Shown here: one piece after another, positions 1 to 6,777 of the stretch
Position numbering within the stretch: position 1 is the stretch's first letter
How the letters are laid out: each line of letters begins with the position of its first letter
From: an uncultured Bryobacteraceae bacterium
GTDB lineage: Bacteria > Acidobacteriota > Terriglobia > Bryobacterales > Bryobacteraceae
Direction of reading: 5' to 3'
Length of the DNA stretch: 6,778 nucleotides
Assembly: GCA_937921835.1 (NCBI GenBank)
Contig: CAKZVG010000275.1
Coordinates: 1 to 6,778, forward strand
The notes under the pieces: model-generated
The model's database searches: none
Told to the model about the DNA's origin: nothing
Seen by the model: only the letters and a program-made list of their open reading frames with translations
Made by a program: the position numbers and the translations under genes

Positions 1-618
1 CGCCTCGGCTTCCTTACTGAGGCGCCGCCGCTCACGCCAGGCGGCCCAGCGCTCCCCCAGCCGGGCAAAGGGATGGAACGGCGCCAGCAGCCAGTCCGGC
101 AGGTGCGTGATCGAGAACGACGAAACCAGGTAGAGCGATACGAAAAGGCAGGCGGCGATGGCCAGCAACGATCCGGTGAGGTTCAGCTCGGCAAGCAGGT
201 AGCCGGCCGCGAGTTTGCCCACCAACCCGCCGGCGGCGACGTCTCCGTAGGGTGTCCAATCCGGGCCGAGCGAGATCCCCGCCGACACCGCGCCCAACAG
301 CATGAGCCCGCCCAGCACTTTGGCGGGAGCGGCTTCGATGGGCTGCGACCGCACCCACTTCCAGGCCATCAGAATCAACAGCGCCGGCACGGTGAAGGAC
401 GCCAGCCCGAACACCTGCAAGAACCAGTCGGCGAAGATCGCGCCCGGCTTGCCGATGAGGTTCTCCGGCCGCGTGTCCGGATCGGTGGCGGTGTTCCAGG
501 ATGGGTCGCCGGGATGGTAGGAGACCAGGCTCAGCGCGATCGCGAAAGCGGCGAGCACAAACACCCCGCCGATGGCTTCGTTGAGCCGGTTATTCTGCGT
601 CGGACCTAAGAGTTTCAT
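1..618 (-). CDS. ftsK: DNA translocase FtsK, N-terminal membrane part (truncated by window edge)
   Basis: FtsK/SpoIIIE proteins are hexameric DNA pumps at the division septum that move the terminus region of the chromosome and help XerCD resolve dimers. Only the first 206 residues are here; the reading frame is open to the window edge, so the linker, motor and gamma domains lie outside. Reading from the ATG at 618, the protein has four hydrophobic segments (about residues 14-33, 66-86, 100-118 and 146-168), matching the FtsK 4TM domain. The loop after the first segment carries SYHPGDPSWN (33-42), a hallmark of FtsK N-termini. After the fourth segment comes a basic, Arg-rich cytoplasmic stretch (187-200), where the linker begins. 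No good Shine-Dalgarno is visible before the ATG. The gene follows sppA after a 116-bp gap holding a likely terminator and promoter, so it is probably transcribed separately. The family call is firm from the motif and topology; motor function cannot be judged from this fragment. Confidence 0.9.
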   Translation of the reverse strand, partial: MKLLGPTQNNRLNEAIGGVFVLAAFAIALSLVSYHPGDPSWNTATDPDTRPENLIGKPGAIFADWFLQVFGLASFTVPALLILMAWKWVRSQPIEAAPAKVLGGLMLLGAVSAGISLGPDWTPYGDVAAGGLVGKLAAGYLLAELNLTGSLLAIAACLFVSLYLVSSFSITHLPDWLLAPFHPFARLGERWAAWRERRRLSKEAEA

Positions 619-657
619 TCCGCTCAGGGGCGGACGAGGATAGCACGAGCGATTCCC

Positions 658-666
658 ATTATGCCA
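658..666 (-). promoter_or_regulatory. Candidate extended -10 promoter for ftsK
   Basis: On the minus strand the sequence TGGCATAAT has a TGn extension directly in front of a hexamer that matches TATAAT at five of six bases. Transcription would start near 651, leaving a leader of roughly 33 nt before the ftsK ATG at 618. There is no recognisable -35 box 17 bp upstream, which fits an extended -10 type promoter. It sits just downstream of the terminator T-tract after sppA, where a new promoter would be expected. It is a sequence-only prediction, but an AT-rich element like this stands out in such GC-rich DNA. Confidence 0.4.
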
Positions 667-667
667 G

Positions 668-713
668 AAAAACCCCCGCCCCGGCTCGGCGTTCTTGCGC
701 GCGCCGGGAGGAG
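668..713 (-). terminator. Probable intrinsic terminator after sppA
   Basis: On the minus strand an 11-position stem (arms 709-713 plus 680-685 region: 703-713 pairing with 675-685) has one C-C mismatch and two G-U pairs, a 17-nt loop, then two G residues and five T residues (672-668). The central six pairs, CCCGGC with GCCGGG, are perfect. A second hairpin (716-734; GCGCC/GGCGC core with a 3-nt loop, extended past one mismatch) starts right after the sppA stop codon. The T-tract is short and the long loop can form a competing 5-bp helix, so efficiency is uncertain. The position between sppA and a candidate ftsK promoter supports a transcription boundary. Confidence 0.45.
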
Positions 714-734
714 CGGCTGCGCCGGAGGCGCGGC

Positions 735-2435
735 TTAGCGCACCGCCACCACGTACGGCATCACCCGCATCAGGCCGCCCCCACTCCATAGCCGGAGATC
801 GAATCCTTCCAGCAGGCGGGCCGCGCGCTCCTCCAGGAAGGAGGGCGACTGCCGCGAGGCCAGGTAGTCGAGCAGGCCGCGCCGGCCGGGATAGGCCACC
901 AGCCGCACCTTCTCATCCTTGCCGATTCCGGCGCGCTCCCGGATCATCTCCACCGCCGCGTCCAGGCCGCCCAGCGCGTCCACCAGGCCGCGCTCCTTGG
1001 CCTGCTCGCCCATCCACACCCGGCCTTCGGCCAGCGGCCGCACGGCCTCGGGCTGCTTCTTGCGGCCCTCGGCCACGCGCGCCAGGAAGGTGGCGTAGAC
1101 GTGCTCGATCGATTCGCGCAGCTTGGCCCGGCCCTCCGGACCGAGCGGCTGGTAGTCCGAGTCAAGAGCGGCAAAGCGGCCGCGCGTGATGGACTCCTTG
1201 CGGATGCCCAGTTTGTCGTACAGCCCGCGCAGGTTGAGCTTGCCGTACAGCACCCCGATCGAGCCGGTGACCGTGTCGGGATAAGCCAGCACGGGATCGC
1301 CGGTCATGGCGATGTAATACCCCCCCGAGGCCGCCACATCGGACATGGAAATCACCAGCGGCTTTTTCTTGCTGAGCAGCTTCATCTCGCGCAGAATGTC
1401 GTCGGAGGCCAGCGCGTCGCCGCCGGGCGAATCCACGCGCACGATCGCGCCGCGGATGCTCTTGTCCTCGCCCGCCTGCCGCAGCAGCTTGATGAAGTCT
1501 TCCGAGCGGATGCCGTCTTCCTCGCCGAAACCGGTTCCGCGGCCGCGCAGGATCGCGCCCTGGCCGGCGATCAGCGCGATGCGCTTGCCGTCGGCGCGCA
1601 GGGCCCGGCCATAGTCCAGGTGCGTAATTTTTTTGAGTTCCTTCTGGCCAAGGCGCTGCTTCAAGGCGTCCAGCGCCTGATCCTCGAACAGCAAATCGTC
1701 CACCAGCCCGGCCGCTTTGGCGCGCGGCGGGGTGAACGGCCCCTGGTCGATAAGCGCGCGCACCTCTTCCGGGCTTTTGCCACGCGCCCCGGCGATGGTG
1801 GAGACCATCCGCCCGTAAAGCTGGTCGAGAATCGCGTTGAGCACCTCGCGGGTTTCCGGCGTCATCGAAGTGCGGGTAAACATGTCGCCCGCGTCCTTAT
1901 ACTTGCCCGCGTGCTCGATCTCGAACTCGACGCCCAGTTTGTCGAGGCCCCCGCGCAGGAACATCAGCTCGGCGCGCAGGCCCTTCACTTCCAGGAAGTC
2001 CTCCGGCGGCATGTAAATCTGACCCGCGGCGGTGGCCAGGTAGTATTCGCGGGTGCCGGGATTGCGCAGGAACGCGATGACCGGCTTGCCCGATTTCTTG
2101 AACGCGGCGATTCCCTGCCGGACCTCGTCCAGTTTGCCCCAGCCCGCGTCCACGCCGCGCGGCATCAACACCAGCGCGCGCACGCGGGAATCCTCCGCCG
2201 CCGCCCGCAGCGCTTCCCAGGTGTCGCGCACCGTGGCCCGCGCCGGCGGCCCGAAGAGCGGGATCTCCATGGGAGGCCGCTCGGGCAGGCTGTCCTCCAA
2301 CCGCAGGAACAACGTGGCCCCGTCCGGGACGCTGGGACGCCGCTCGCCCAGCCGCACCATGGTGAACGACACGACCACAATGGCGATTCCCGCCAGCAGC
2401 ATGCCGGCCGCCAGACCGGCGAGAAACTTTTTCAT
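735..2435 (-). CDS. sppA: Signal peptide peptidase SppA, long (67K, protease IV) type
   Basis: SppA is a membrane-anchored serine protease with a Ser/Lys dyad that cuts up signal peptides left in the membrane after secretion, acting on the outer face of the cytoplasmic membrane. The 566-residue product has a signal anchor (about residues 5-27, after MKK) and two tandem SppA/S49 domains, as in the E. coli enzyme (618 residues). The likely catalytic lysine is K180 in GKYKDAGDMF of the N-terminal domain, and the likely nucleophile is S370 in DVAASGGYY of the C-terminal domain. The spacing of 190 residues is close to that of E. coli K209/S409. VDSPGG (334-339) and TGSIGV (390-395) are further family motifs. 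The ATG at 2435 is preceded by AAGGAG 11 nt upstream, inside the last codons of the preceding isomerase gene, whose stop is only 6 nt away. sppA is therefore the last gene of the operon. It looks intact, with all catalytic residues present. Confidence 0.95.
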   Translation of the reverse strand: MKKFLAGLAAGMLLAGIAIVVVSFTMVRLGERRPSVPDGATLFLRLEDSLPERPPMEIPLFGPPARATVRDTWEALRAAAEDSRVRALVLMPRGVDAGWGKLDEVRQGIAAFKKSGKPVIAFLRNPGTREYYLATAAGQIYMPPEDFLEVKGLRAELMFLRGGLDKLGVEFEIEHAGKYKDAGDMFTRTSMTPETREVLNAILDQLYGRMVSTIAGARGKSPEEVRALIDQGPFTPPRAKAAGLVDDLLFEDQALDALKQRLGQKELKKITHLDYGRALRADGKRIALIAGQGAILRGRGTGFGEEDGIRSEDFIKLLRQAGEDKSIRGAIVRVDSPGGDALASDDILREMKLLSKKKPLVISMSDVAASGGYYIAMTGDPVLAYPDTVTGSIGVLYGKLNLRGLYDKLGIRKESITRGRFAALDSDYQPLGPEGRAKLRESIEHVYATFLARVAEGRKKQPEAVRPLAEGRVWMGEQAKERGLVDALGGLDAAVEMIRERAGIGKDEKVRLVAYPGRRGLLDYLASRQSPSFLEERAARLLEGFDLRLWSGGGLMRVMPYVVAVR

Positions 2436-2441
2436 GATGGC

Positions 2442-3308
2442 CTACGCTCCTTGGAGTATCAGATCCACGCGCCGCACCACTTCCCGCAGATACGGTTCGT
2501 CGCCGCCGCGCAGCTCGACGGTCGCCACACCCCGAAATTGGATTTCCCCCAACGCGCGATGGATCTCTTTCCAGTCCAGTTCGCCTTCCCGCAAATCGGT
2601 GAACTCGGCGCTGCGCTTCCGGGTTTGTTGGTCGGTTTTGAACTGGAAGTCCTTGAGGTGCAACTTGACGATGCGCCCGCCGAGCGTGCGGATCCAATCC
2701 TGCGGATAGCCGAACAGCGCCACGTTGCCCACATCGAAGTAAGCGCGCACCCAGGGGCTCTGGAACTCGTCCACATAGCGGGCCATCTCGAGCGGGCTGA
2801 GCAGGAACTTGTTCCAAACGTTTTCGATGCCAATGGCGACCTTGAGCTTCGCGGCCAGCGGCAGCAGCTTCCGGATGTGCTCTTGCGAGCGTTTCCAGGC
2901 TTCTTCGTAGCGCACCTGCGGATTGACCACCGCCGGCACCAGCAGCACCGTGTCCGCGCCCCAGGCGCGAGCGTTGCGCAGGCTGGTCTCCATCCCGTGC
3001 AGGCTCCTGGCGATGACTTCCGGATCGGGCGAGGAGAGCGGATACTTCCAGTGATCGGAATTCATCACCGAGTGAATGGGCAGCCCGGCCGCCTCGGATG
3101 CCTTGCGGATTCCGGCGGCTTCGCTCTCGTCGTAGACCGTGGCGCACTCGATGGCTTCAAAGCCCACTTCGCGCGCCAGCCAAAAACGCTCTTCGTAGCC
3201 GCCTTTGGGCAGCATGCCGATGTAGACCGCCCTGCGGATGGGCAGGCGCGCGGCGGCGGAAACGGCCGGCCCCACGGCCCCGGCGGCGACGAATTCGCGG
3301 CGTTGCAT
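2442..3308 (-). CDS. Xylose-isomerase-like TIM-barrel protein (sugar isomerase/epimerase family), Tat-like signal
   Basis: This 288-residue protein belongs to the AP-endonuclease-2/xylose-isomerase-like TIM-barrel superfamily, whose members isomerise, epimerise or cleave sugars and related polyols with a bound divalent metal. Likely metal and active-site residues are H79 (PIHS), E162 (IGIENVW), D192 (AYFDVGN), H217 (KLHLKD) and E265 (VATVEL), in the order expected along successive beta strands. The N-terminus MQRREFVAAG followed by an Ala/Gly/Val-rich stretch to residue 20 resembles a Tat signal, so the folded metalloenzyme may be exported. The ATG at 3308 has GAGG 7 nt upstream. The gene follows the other isomerase after 21 nt and precedes sppA by 6 nt. 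Its overall pattern recalls L-xylulose-5-phosphate 3-epimerase-like proteins, but an exported enzyme would not normally meet phosphorylated sugars, so I do not assign a substrate. The family call is strong; the reaction is unknown. Confidence 0.85.
   Translation of the reverse strand: MQRREFVAAGAVGPAVSAAARLPIRRAVYIGMLPKGGYEERFWLAREVGFEAIECATVYDESEAAGIRKASEAAGLPIHSVMNSDHWKYPLSSPDPEVIARSLHGMETSLRNARAWGADTVLLVPAVVNPQVRYEEAWKRSQEHIRKLLPLAAKLKVAIGIENVWNKFLLSPLEMARYVDEFQSPWVRAYFDVGNVALFGYPQDWIRTLGGRIVKLHLKDFQFKTDQQTRKRSAEFTDLREGELDWKEIHRALGEIQFRGVATVELRGGDEPYLREVVRRVDLILQGA
2447..2452 (-). promoter_or_regulatory. Ribosome binding site of sppA, embedded in upstream gene
   Basis: The minus strand reads AAGGAG here, a strong anti-16S match, 11 nt before the sppA ATG. 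It lies within the final sense codons of the isomerase gene ending at 2442, so ribosomes finishing that gene pass over the site. This supports the ATG at 2435 as the sppA start and suggests translational coupling. The spacing is slightly long. Confidence 0.6.
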
Positions 3309-3329
3309 GGCGTTTCCTCGTTTCGGTTT

Positions 3330-4232
3330 TCAGGCGAACGTCACGCCGATTCCGGCGGCCACCTGGCGGATGTAAGCGGCGCCTTCGGCATACTCCTCCG
3401 GCGTCTTGAGATGTTCGAGCATCAGCGGCGCCTCGTGAGCGAGCGCCGCCAGCCCGCGCAGATACGGGCGGTAATCCACCTCACCGCGCCCGGGCACAAC
3501 CTCGACGAAATGCAGGTTCATCTCCGGCAGCCACGCCAGGTCCTTGGCGTGGCAGGAGACGATGGAGCGGCCCAGCTTGGCGAAGCACTCCTCCGTGAAG
3601 GCGGCGTTGTTGTAGAAGCGGTGCGGCGAGTTGATGCCGTTGCATACATCGAGATGCACCCCGAACTCGCGCCGGTCGATGGCGCGGATCAGCCGCAGGT
3701 AGTCGTCCGGCCCCTCCGGAATCGCCCAGCCCATCATCTCGAGCGCGAATTTGGTGCGCTTCGGCTTGACCTCCGCAATCAACTTGCGCACGTTCTCGAC
3801 CGTGGCGTCGAAGAACTCCTGGGAGAAGTTCCTGGGGTGGGGACCGTACCAGACCTTGGGGTTGTAAGAGCCGGCGATGTCGACGCAGCAGCGCGCGCCG
3901 ACGGCTTCGGCCAGCGCGAAGCGTTCGGCGACGTAAGCGAAGTTTTCGCGGCGTTTCTGCGGGTCCGGATCCAGCAGATTGCGCCAGGCGCCGACCTCGG
4001 CGATGACGACGTCTTCGGCGGCGAAGGCCTGCTCGATTTCGCGGATGCGGGCGCTGTCGGCGAGTTTCACGGCCGGGCAGTAGGCGGCGCTATAGCCCCG
4101 GCGGCGATGTTCGCGGGCGAGCTCGCGCGGGTCCTCGGTCTTCAGTTGCACGGGCGCGCCCAGCCGCACCGGCCGCCTCCCGGCATGGAGCGCCGCCGCG
4201 GCGGGCAGCGGCAAGAAGCTTCTGCGCTTCAT
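3330..4232 (-). CDS. Second xylose-isomerase-like TIM-barrel protein, Tat-like signal
   Basis: This 300-residue protein is a distant relative of its downstream neighbour in the same TIM-barrel superfamily. Candidate metal and active-site residues are E165 (FALEMMGW), D195 and N198 (HLDVCNG), H228 (SCHAKD) and E273 (LMLEHL), matching the usual Glu-Asp-His-Glu set. The frame stays open further upstream to about 4550, but that extension is an Arg-rich shadow of the BON gene. The ATG at 4232 is preferred because it overlaps the BON stop in TGATG, has AAAGGA about 5 nt before it, and begins MKRRSFLPLP, a good RRxFL twin-arginine motif followed by an Ala-rich stretch. The hydrophobic region is short, so export is likely but not certain. 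The two isomerases differ in length and in nearly all sequence outside the metal motifs, so they are old paralogues rather than a recent tandem copy. Substrate unknown; a sugar, inositol or keto-sugar intermediate is possible. Confidence 0.85.
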   Translation of the reverse strand: MKRRSFLPLPAAAALHAGRRPVRLGAPVQLKTEDPRELAREHRRRGYSAAYCPAVKLADSARIREIEQAFAAEDVVIAEVGAWRNLLDPDPQKRRENFAYVAERFALAEAVGARCCVDIAGSYNPKVWYGPHPRNFSQEFFDATVENVRKLIAEVKPKRTKFALEMMGWAIPEGPDDYLRLIRAIDRREFGVHLDVCNGINSPHRFYNNAAFTEECFAKLGRSIVSCHAKDLAWLPEMNLHFVEVVPGRGEVDYRPYLRGLAALAHEAPLMLEHLKTPEEYAEGAAYIRQVAAGIGVTFA

Positions 4233-4552
4233 CAGGATCCTTTCGCCTTCACCGTGATCTGGTTGACGACGCCCTTGACGCCGTGCACGCGCTTGACCAG
4301 CCGCTCGGCTTTGGCGCGCGCTTTCTCCCGCTCGACCACGCCCTTCACCGTCACGACGCCCTCGTGGACTTCCACCTCGAAGGCGCCGCCCTTGACGTCG
4401 GGATCGTTGGCCAGCCGGCGCCGCACCTGGTCGTAGATCTCGTCGTCGGAAACCTGCTTCTGGCGCTGCGCGGCGGCTTCGGCCGGCGCGGGTGGAAGCC
4501 CTCCGAGCAACAGCGGGACGGAAATGACAAGGGGGATCAGAAAGCGCCACAT
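4232..4552 (-). CDS. Small exported BON-domain protein
   Basis: The 106-residue product has a signal peptide (hydrophobic core about 4-19, likely cleavage near the AEAAA stretch at 24-28) and one BON domain (about 36-104). BON domains, found in OsmY and some secretins and channels, are alpha/beta folds thought to bind phospholipids or other envelope surfaces. The typical pattern is visible: the helix with DDEIYDQVRRRLANDP (36-51), the strand EVEVHEGVVTVKG with conserved glycine at 71, the helix EKARAKAERLVKRVHGVKGV, and the final strand NQITVKA. There is no lipobox cysteine, so it is probably a soluble periplasmic protein. The ATG at 4552 overlaps the era stop as TAATG, with GGAG 7 nt upstream inside the era 3' end. 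Its own stop overlaps the next ATG as TGATG, so it is translationally linked on both sides. The domain call is firm; its cellular role is unknown. Confidence 0.88.
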   Translation of the reverse strand: MWRFLIPLVISVPLLLGGLPPAPAEAAAQRQKQVSDDEIYDQVRRRLANDPDVKGGAFEVEVHEGVVTVKGVVEREKARAKAERLVKRVHGVKGVVNQITVKAKGS

Positions 4553-5466
4553 TATCGTTCTCCTGCCATTGAACGCCAGTCTATCTCATTCAGAAACTCG
4601 GGGTTTTGGCGCCAGTCCGGGCGCACTTTCACGAACAGTTGGAGAAACACCTTGCGGCCGAGGAGCCGCTCGATGTCCTGGCGGGCGAGGGTGCCGGCGC
4701 GCTTGAGCACGGCGCCGCCGGAGCCGATCACGATGGCCTTCTGCCCTTCGCGCTCGACGTAGATGGTGGCGGCGATCTTCACCAGGCGCGGGGTTTCCTC
4801 CCAGCGATCCACCACCACGGCGACGGCGTACGGTACTTCCTGGCGGGTCTCTTCGAGGATCTTCTCGCGCACGAACTCGGCGGCCAGAAAGCGTTCCGGC
4901 TGGTCGGTGATCTGGCCGGGCGGGAAGTATTCCGGCCCCTCCGGCAGGCGGCTGACGATGGCCCGGCGGAGTTCGTCCAGCCCCTCGCCGGTGAGTGCCG
5001 AGATCGGAATGTATTCGGCGAATTCCATGGCCGCTTTGTACTGCTCGATGAGCGGCAGCAGCTTGCCCTTGTCCTTGATACGGTCGATCTTGTTGAGCGC
5101 GAGAATGGCCGGCGTTCCGGACTTCTTTAACATGTCCAGAGCCTGGGCGTCCTGGGCGCCGAAGGGGAGCGCGGCGTCGGCCACATAGACCAGCAGGTCG
5201 CGCCCGTCGAGCGCCGCCCGCACCTGGTCCATCATGCGCTTGTTGAAGAGGCTGCTGGAGCGGTGAATGCCGGGGGTATCCATGAAGACGATCTGGTAGT
5301 CGGGCGTGGTCACCACACCCTGCACCGCGGCGCGGGTGGTCTGAGGGCGGGAGGAGACGATGGCCAGCTTGGCGCCGGTGAGGGCGTTCAGCAGGGTGGA
5401 CTTGCCGGCATTCGGCCGGCCCAGAATCGAGACGAAACCCGACACATGCGGCGGCTTTTCAGGCAT
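4552..5466 (-). CDS. era: GTPase Era (16S rRNA binding, 30S assembly)
   Basis: Era is an essential GTPase that binds the 3' end of 16S rRNA through its KH domain and helps the 30S subunit mature, acting in the cytoplasm and at the inner membrane. The 304-residue protein has the full set: G1 GRPNAGKS (16-23), switch I with SRPQTTR (39-45), G3 DTPG (63-66), G4 NKID (125-128), G5 SAL (156-158), and a C-terminal KH domain (about 200-285) with the IGSGGAVLKRAGTLAR loop and the closing VKVRPDW. Length is normal for Era. G1 has alanine where E. coli has valine (GRPNVGKS), a mild substitution. The ATG at 5466 overlaps the end of the CorC-type gene by 8 nt and has GGAG 10 nt upstream. The 3' end carries the ribosome binding site of the BON gene. 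The corC-era order is common in bacteria. Identification is very secure. Confidence 0.97.
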   Translation of the reverse strand: MPEKPPHVSGFVSILGRPNAGKSTLLNALTGAKLAIVSSRPQTTRAAVQGVVTTPDYQIVFMDTPGIHRSSSLFNKRMMDQVRAALDGRDLLVYVADAALPFGAQDAQALDMLKKSGTPAILALNKIDRIKDKGKLLPLIEQYKAAMEFAEYIPISALTGEGLDELRRAIVSRLPEGPEYFPPGQITDQPERFLAAEFVREKILEETRQEVPYAVAVVVDRWEETPRLVKIAATIYVEREGQKAIVIGSGGAVLKRAGTLARQDIERLLGRKVFLQLFVKVRPDWRQNPEFLNEIDWRSMAGER

Positions 5467-6718
5467 GCGGCTGTTTCTCCGCCTTGGATACGCGCACGCG
5501 TTCGACGCGCAGTTCGTTGCCCGCCAGAACCTCGATCCGGATGCCGTCGCGCTCGACCACCTCGCCCACGGCGGCGACGTGCCCGAGCCACTCCGTGACC
5601 AGGCCGCCGATGGTGGTGGATTCGGTGCCGTCCGGCGGCCGGAATTCGAGCAGGTCCACCAGGTTGTCGAGGTCGAAGCTGCCCGAGACGACGTAGCGGC
5701 CGCCGGGCTCCGGGACGATTTCGCGGGCCGGCTCGTGCTCGTCGCGGATCTCGCCGAGGATCTCCTCGACCAGGTCTTCCATGGTGGCCAGTCCGGCGGT
5801 GTTCCCGTACTCGTCGACCACCGCCACCATGTGCGCGCCGTCTTCCTGCATCTCGCGCAGCAGAACGGGAACGGGCTTGGTTTCGGGCACCATGCGAATG
5901 GGCCGCATGAGGTCGTTGACCGGACGTCTGCGGCGGTCCTCTTCGTCCAGTTCGAACATGTCGCGGACGTGGACGAAGCCGACGATGTTGTCGATATTGT
6001 CGCGATAGACGGGGATGCGCGAGTACTGCTCGTTGATGACCAGCTCGCGCAGATCCTCGAGCGTGCGCCCGGCTTCGATGGCGACGATGTTGGGGCGCGG
6101 GGTCATCACCTCGTGAACGGTCTTGTCCCCGAAGGCCACCACGGAGTGAATCAGCCGCCGGTCGTCCTCCTCGATGAGGCCCTCCTCGGTTCCGGCGTCG
6201 ATGAGCGCGTCGATGTTTTCCGCCTGCGTGCCGTTTTCCGAGGCGGGCTCGCCGTTCTCGTTCAGCTCGCTGAGCGACTGGAGGAAAGAGAGCAGAAACA
6301 CCAGCGGCCGCACCAGCAGGACGGTCAGCCGGAGTGCGGGAAGCAGCGGGACCAGCCAGCGGACCGTGGTCTTGCGGTACAGGATCTGGGGAACGGCGTA
6401 GGCGGCGCCCATCATGCTCAGCCAGGCGAACAGGCAGGCTTCAAGCACCGCGCGCCAGGTGGCGTCCGGCCGCGCCATCAGGGCCAGCATCGCGACGCCC
6501 AGCAGCAGCAGCGCGGTGTGCTTGACGATGGAGAACGACAGCGCGCCCGGTTCGCCCTTCAGCCCGATGCGTTCTTCCAGGGTCTCGCGGAAGAATTCAA
6601 GCGACGGCAGTTCGCGCGCGCGCAGGCGCATGGATTCGAGATAGAGCGTCTGCACCAGGGTCGAAAGCCCGAGGATCACGGCCAGCGCCGCCACCGCGAT
6701 GAGCAGGATGAGGGTCAC
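5459..6718 (-). CDS. HlyC/CorC (TlyC) family membrane protein with CBS pair
   Basis: The 419-residue protein has an N-terminal membrane domain with about four segments (2-24, 63-81, 88-110, 122-147; DUF21/CNNM type), then two CBS domains (about 205-257 and 270-325) and the CorC/HlyC C-terminal domain (about 337-411). Clear family signatures are DKTVHEVMTPRPNI, YSRIPVYRDNIDNIVGFVHVRD and VDEYGNTAGLATMEDLVEEILGEI. Relatives are linked to magnesium or cobalt export and sense adenine nucleotides through the CBS pair; the exact ion here is unknown. The start is a GTG at 6718, placed just before the first membrane segment. No convincing Shine-Dalgarno precedes it, and this frame stays open to the window edge without another obvious start, so a longer N-terminus cannot be excluded. 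The GTG overlaps a TGA in another frame (GTGA), which fits coupling to an upstream gene. Its stop lies inside the start of era. The older 'hemolysin' label is not supported as a function. Confidence 0.92.
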   Translation of the reverse strand: MTLILLIAVAALAVILGLSTLVQTLYLESMRLRARELPSLEFFRETLEERIGLKGEPGALSFSIVKHTALLLLGVAMLALMARPDATWRAVLEACLFAWLSMMGAAYAVPQILYRKTTVRWLVPLLPALRLTVLLVRPLVFLLSFLQSLSELNENGEPASENGTQAENIDALIDAGTEEGLIEEDDRRLIHSVVAFGDKTVHEVMTPRPNIVAIEAGRTLEDLRELVINEQYSRIPVYRDNIDNIVGFVHVRDMFELDEEDRRRRPVNDLMRPIRMVPETKPVPVLLREMQEDGAHMVAVVDEYGNTAGLATMEDLVEEILGEIRDEHEPAREIVPEPGGRYVVSGSFDLDNLVDLLEFRPPDGTESTTIGGLVTEWLGHVAAVGEVVERDGIRIEVLAGNELRVERVRVSKAEKQPHA

Positions 6719-6777
6719 GGCTTCGCGGTCGTACCCGGACGGCGCGCCGGAACAACAACTCTGTGCCGTCTTCGGAG
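6715..6777 (-). CDS. Possible last codons of an upstream gene (3' fragment)
   Basis: One frame is open from the window edge to a TGA at 6717-6715 that overlaps the GTG start of the CorC-type gene as GTGA. Twenty Arg-rich residues are visible, with no domain recognisable. In many bacteria ybeY lies just upstream of corC-era, so this could be its tail, but nothing in the residues shows that. The stretch could equally be non-coding. I saw no convincing promoter in these 60 bases. Confidence 0.25.
   Translation of the reverse strand, partial: LRRRHRVVVPARRPGTTAKP

Noticed and set aside
73..609. Plus-strand open frame of 178 codons antisense to ftsK
   Set aside because: It lies opposite the FtsK membrane domain, has no recognisable motif, and is explained as a coding shadow.
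2442..4232. Recent tandem duplication of the two isomerase genes
   Set aside because: The proteins share only short metal-site motifs and differ in length and local sequence, so any duplication is ancient or they were recruited separately.
1101..4436. Plus-strand open frame of 1111 codons antisense to sppA, both isomerases and part of the BON gene
   Set aside because: It mirrors four well-supported minus-strand genes, has low-complexity composition rich in Gly, Ala, Arg, His and Gln, and shows no recognisable domain. Long antisense frames are expected in GC-rich coding DNA.
4233..4550. N-terminal extension of the isomerase frame up to an ATG at 4550
   Set aside because: The extra 106 residues are an Arg/Gly-rich out-of-frame reading of the BON gene, while the ATG at 4232 has a ribosome binding site, a Tat motif and a start/stop overlap.
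6725..6756. Possible promoter (TTGTTC, 16-bp spacer, TACGAC) and CGGCGCGCCG palindrome upstream of the CorC-type gene
   Set aside because: Both hexamers match consensus at only about half of their bases, and a 10-bp GC palindrome is unremarkable in DNA of this composition.
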